DNA from: an uncultured Candidatus Poseidoniales archaeon | Lineage (GTDB): Archaea > Thermoplasmatota > Poseidoniia > Poseidoniales > Poseidoniaceae | Length of the DNA stretch: 50,251 nt | Reading direction: 5' to 3' | Assembly (NCBI GenBank): GCA_905181785.1 | Contig: CAJIZC010000029.1 | Coordinates: forward strand, 1 to 50,251 | Shown here: positions 48,153 to 50,251 of the stretch, piece after piece | Layout of the letters: every line of letters begins with the position of its first letter | How positions within the stretch are numbered: the first letter of the stretch is position 1 | Position numbers and translations under genes: made by a program | The notes under the pieces: model-generated | Told to the model about the DNA's origin: nothing | Seen by the model: only the letters and a program-made list of their open reading frames with translations | The model's database searches: none

Positions 48153-49217
48153 ATGAGCGGCAAAACAGCGATGGTCACCGGTATCACCGGCCAAGACGGT
48201 TCTTACCTTGCGGAACTCTTGCTCGATAAGGGCTACGAAGTCTACGGATTGGTGCGCCGTGTGTCCCAACCAACCTCGGGTCGAAGCCTCATCAACCACT
48301 TGTTAACCAACGAAAAATTCCACCTCGTCAACGGCGACTTAGCCGATCAAAACTCCATTGACAATGCTGTGGCACAGTCCCAACCTGATGAATTCTACAA
48401 CCTTGGGGCTATGTCCTTTGTTCCCGAATCGTGGCGCTCTCCTATGATGACCGCTGACATCACCGGCCTTGGCGCTCTTCGCTGCCTTGAAGCAATTCGT
48501 AAGCACGCACCCACATGCCGCTTCTACCAAGCCGGTTCCTCAGAACAATACGGTAAGGTGCGAGATGTGCCTCAAACAGAAGACACACCCTTCCACCCAC
48601 GCTCACCCTATGGCTGCGCTAAGGTGTTCGCTTTCGAAATCACCCGAAACTACCGGGAATCCTACGATATGTTTGCCTGCACTGGCATCCTCTTCAACCA
48701 CGAAAGCCCACGCCGTGGTCTTGAATTCGTAACCCGCAAGGTGACGATGACGGCAGCTCGTATCGCTGCAGGATTCGATGAATGCCTTTGGATTGGCAAC
48801 GTCGATGCCAAGCGCGACTGGGGCTTTGCCGGCGACTACGTCGAGATGCAATGGCGCATGCTTCAGCAAGATGAACCCGGCGACTACGTTGTTGCAACAG
48901 GCCGCACCCACAGCGTTCGGGACATGATTACACTCGCATTCAGCCACGTTGGCATGAACCTCGTTTGGTCAGGTGAGGGTGTTGACACCATCGCGACAGA
49001 CCAAAATGGAAACGTTCGCGTTCGCACCAACCCCAAGTTCTTCCGCCCTGCAGAAGTTGACTTGTTGATTGGCGACCCTGCTCTGGCTGAGAAGGAACTC
49101 GGCTGGGTGCCTGGTACCTCGTTTGAGGAACTCGTGCAAATGATGGTTGACTCTGATGTGTCCATTGTGGAAGAAGCAGTGAAAGGTGGATACGCTCCAC
49201 CAATTCCACCAGAGTGA
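48153..49217 (+). CDS. gmd: GDP-mannose 4,6-dehydratase
   Basis: Converts GDP-mannose to GDP-4-keto-6-deoxymannose, the precursor of GDP-fucose, GDP-rhamnose and related sugars. It is a short-chain dehydrogenase with NADP loop VTGITGQDGSYLAELLL. The catalytic Tyr/Lys pair is in SPYGCAK, with SSEQYGKV supplying the Ser/Glu. Family-typical motifs are NHESPRRGLEFVTRKV, RDWGFAGDYVEMQW and FRPAEVDLLIGDP. 354 residues from ATG 48153, with AGGGAG at 48131. Start signals upstream to 47871 are not used. The downstream gene (49234) follows by 16 bases and may be in the same transcript. Confidence 0.94.
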   Translation: MSGKTAMVTGITGQDGSYLAELLLDKGYEVYGLVRRVSQPTSGRSLINHLLTNEKFHLVNGDLADQNSIDNAVAQSQPDEFYNLGAMSFVPESWRSPMMTADITGLGALRCLEAIRKHAPTCRFYQAGSSEQYGKVRDVPQTEDTPFHPRSPYGCAKVFAFEITRNYRESYDMFACTGILFNHESPRRGLEFVTRKVTMTAARIAAGFDECLWIGNVDAKRDWGFAGDYVEMQWRMLQQDEPGDYVVATGRTHSVRDMITLAFSHVGMNLVWSGEGVDTIATDQNGNVRVRTNPKFFRPAEVDLLIGDPALAEKELGWVPGTSFEELVQMMVDSDVSIVEEAVKGGYAPPIPPE

Positions 49218-49233
49218 TGAAGGAGGCCACACG

Positions 49234-49842
49234 ATGGCGCTCCCAGTCTTGTACTCATTTCGTCGATGCCCATACGCCATGCGCGCTCGGATGTCGATTG
49301 TCCGTATGAACTTCCAAGTGGAACTCCGAGAAGTCATCCTTCGAGATCGGCCTGAACACATGATGGAAGTGTCTCCTAAGGGCACCGTTCCTGTTTTGCT
49401 GTTGGAGGACGGTACGGTGATTGAAGAGAGCCTTGAGATCATGCAGCACGTCTTGGACTGGTCGTTGAGCGAAGAAGAACAGCATTGGATTTCACGCAAC
49501 GATGATGAATTCAAGTACCATCTTGACCGCTACAAGTATCCAAACCGCTACGAAGATGTGGATGAAGTTGAGCAACGCACCTTTGCCTCGGCTTACCTGA
49601 TGGATTTGGATCAGCGATTGGACACAGAACCCTCAATCAGTGAGGCATTGAGCGATGCCTTGTTCCCATTCGTTCGGCAGTTTGCAAATCACGATCGGGA
49701 TTGGTTTGATGCGCAGCCATGGAGCCATGTGCTTGGTTGGTTAACAGACAACCTCGAAAGTGAGGCGTTCAAGTTGTGCATGAAGAAGCATAAGCAGTGG
49801 ATTGATGGGGACGCTGTTGTTCAGTTCCCGAGCAACCGATAG
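49234..49842 (+). CDS. Glutathione S-transferase-like / thioredoxin-fold protein
   Basis: 202 residues. The N-terminal thioredoxin-fold domain starts LPVLYSFRRCPYAMRARMS, with the CPYA active site also found in GST-like proteins such as bacterial Grx2/YibF relatives. It continues with SPKGTVPVLLLEDGTVIEESLEIM, including the cis-Pro and the ES motif that binds the thiol peptide. The C-terminal half is helical, as in GSTs. Archaea usually do not make glutathione, so the thiol substrate is unclear and the gene may have come from bacteria. ATG 49234 follows AAGGAGG at ideal spacing. Confidence 0.88.
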   Translation: MALPVLYSFRRCPYAMRARMSIVRMNFQVELREVILRDRPEHMMEVSPKGTVPVLLLEDGTVIEESLEIMQHVLDWSLSEEEQHWISRNDDEFKYHLDRYKYPNRYEDVDEVEQRTFASAYLMDLDQRLDTEPSISEALSDALFPFVRQFANHDRDWFDAQPWSHVLGWLTDNLESEAFKLCMKKHKQWIDGDAVVQFPSNR

Positions 49843-50090
49843 AGCACTTCGAGCCAATGCAATCGGTAGGGACGAATAGAACCGACTGCAAACCCTAGTG
49901 TGCAAACCGATTGTGTGCAAGGGTGTTTAGCACAACCCCGCATGAAGATAAGTAAACCACTTATTCACTTCAATAGTTCAACCAAGCCAATAGAAATCAG
50001 GGTAGCCATTGGCGTCAGTCCCTTTGTGGCTGTGTAAGTGACTGCAACCGGCTATTATTTTATTTAGGAAAATCTTTGCTATGCCATACA
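49843..50090. other. Intergenic region with short repeats
   Basis: About 250 bases without a gene. It contains TGCAAACC twice (49887-49894, 49901-49908) and GTGTGCAA twice (49898-49905, 49913-49920), 14-15 bases apart. There is also a 7-base inverted pair AATCGGT/ACCGATT (49861-49867, 49906-49912). An AT-rich TATA-like stretch, TATTATTTTATTTAGG, lies at 50053-50068, ahead of the next gene and suitable for a nearly leaderless start at 50091. Confidence 0.4.
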
Positions 50091-50251
50091 ATGGCTGTCA
50101 TCCAGTGTCCACATTGCAGCCTAGAGGTGGAATTGGATGTTGGGGGGTCAGGACTCTTTGATTGCCCGCATTGCGGGGAAGAATTTCAATGGGGGGAAAT
50201 TGATGAGGAAATTGATCATAACATATTCACTTGGTTGGACTGGGCAGCGTC
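50091..50251 (+). CDS. Zinc-ribbon protein (3' partial)
   Basis: The frame starts at ATG 50091 (MAVIQCPHCSLEVELD) and runs to the window edge, giving 53 residues. The first 40 form a small zinc ribbon: CPHC then, after 18 residues, CPHC again, with the wording FDCPHCGEEFQWGE. This kind of ribbon often heads membrane proteins of unknown function in this lineage. An acidic segment (EIDEEIDH) follows. Rest not visible. Confidence 0.75.
   Translation, partial: MAVIQCPHCSLEVELDVGGSGLFDCPHCGEEFQWGEIDEEIDHNIFTWLDWAA

Overview
The window looks like a piece of a planktonic marine archaeon related to Marine Group II (Candidatus Poseidoniales, Thermoplasmatota). The signs are archaeal information genes (aIF1A with an S1-like fold, a RIO1 kinase, a Dim2-type KH protein, archaeal uS2), ribosome binding sites of the GAGGTGA type, TATA-like promoter boxes, a complex I without NuoEFG, and very large secreted proteins with PKD, CARDB or NEW3-type beta-sandwich repeats. 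Lineage is inferred from gene content only. Genes are densely packed and no gene-free stretch exceeds about 250 bases. I see no rRNA, tRNA, insertion sequence or CRISPR array.

Layout. 1-15.3 kb: five surface or secreted proteins on the + strand (PKD protein cut by the window edge, a giant unknown exported protein with a small membrane protein behind it, a giant S8 subtilase, a NEW3/CARDB-type protein). 15.5-27.4 kb: a 12-gene complex I operon, nuoA-B-C-D-H-I-J1-J2-K-L-M-N, with nuoJ split and unusual insertions in NuoH, NuoI and NuoL. 27.4-30.0 kb: aIF1A with a DDLFG-repeat acidic tail, RIO1 kinase and, convergent, the Dim2-like KH protein, a translation initiation and small-subunit maturation group. 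30.0-35.5 kb: two more surface proteins and a lipoprotein. 35.5-41 kb: a Cas4-like PD-(D/E)XK protein with membrane segments inserted in it, ribosomal protein uS2, a tRNA-dihydrouridine synthase, and three winged-helix regulators. 41-44.4 kb: a GT4 glycosyltransferase and a fused 3-hydroxyacyl-CoA dehydrogenase/enoyl-CoA hydratase. 44.3-46.7 kb: a tightly coupled four-gene cassette with an E1/ThiF-like adenylating enzyme, a JAMM/MPN+ isopeptidase, and two unrecognised proteins. 46.7-49.8 kb: a second GT4 enzyme, GDP-mannose 4,6-dehydratase and a GST-like protein. The right edge cuts a zinc-ribbon protein.

How the genes fit together. The picture is of an aerobic heterotroph that degrades protein outside the cell (S8 enzyme), oxidises fatty acids (fused beta-oxidation enzyme), and feeds electrons into a complex I whose donor is not evident because the NADH module is absent. 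The most novel-looking parts are the E1-JAMM cassette, the membrane-inserted Cas4-like protein, the DDLFG array on aIF1A, and the recurring design of an exported beta-sandwich protein with a cytoplasmic zinc ribbon behind its single membrane helix.
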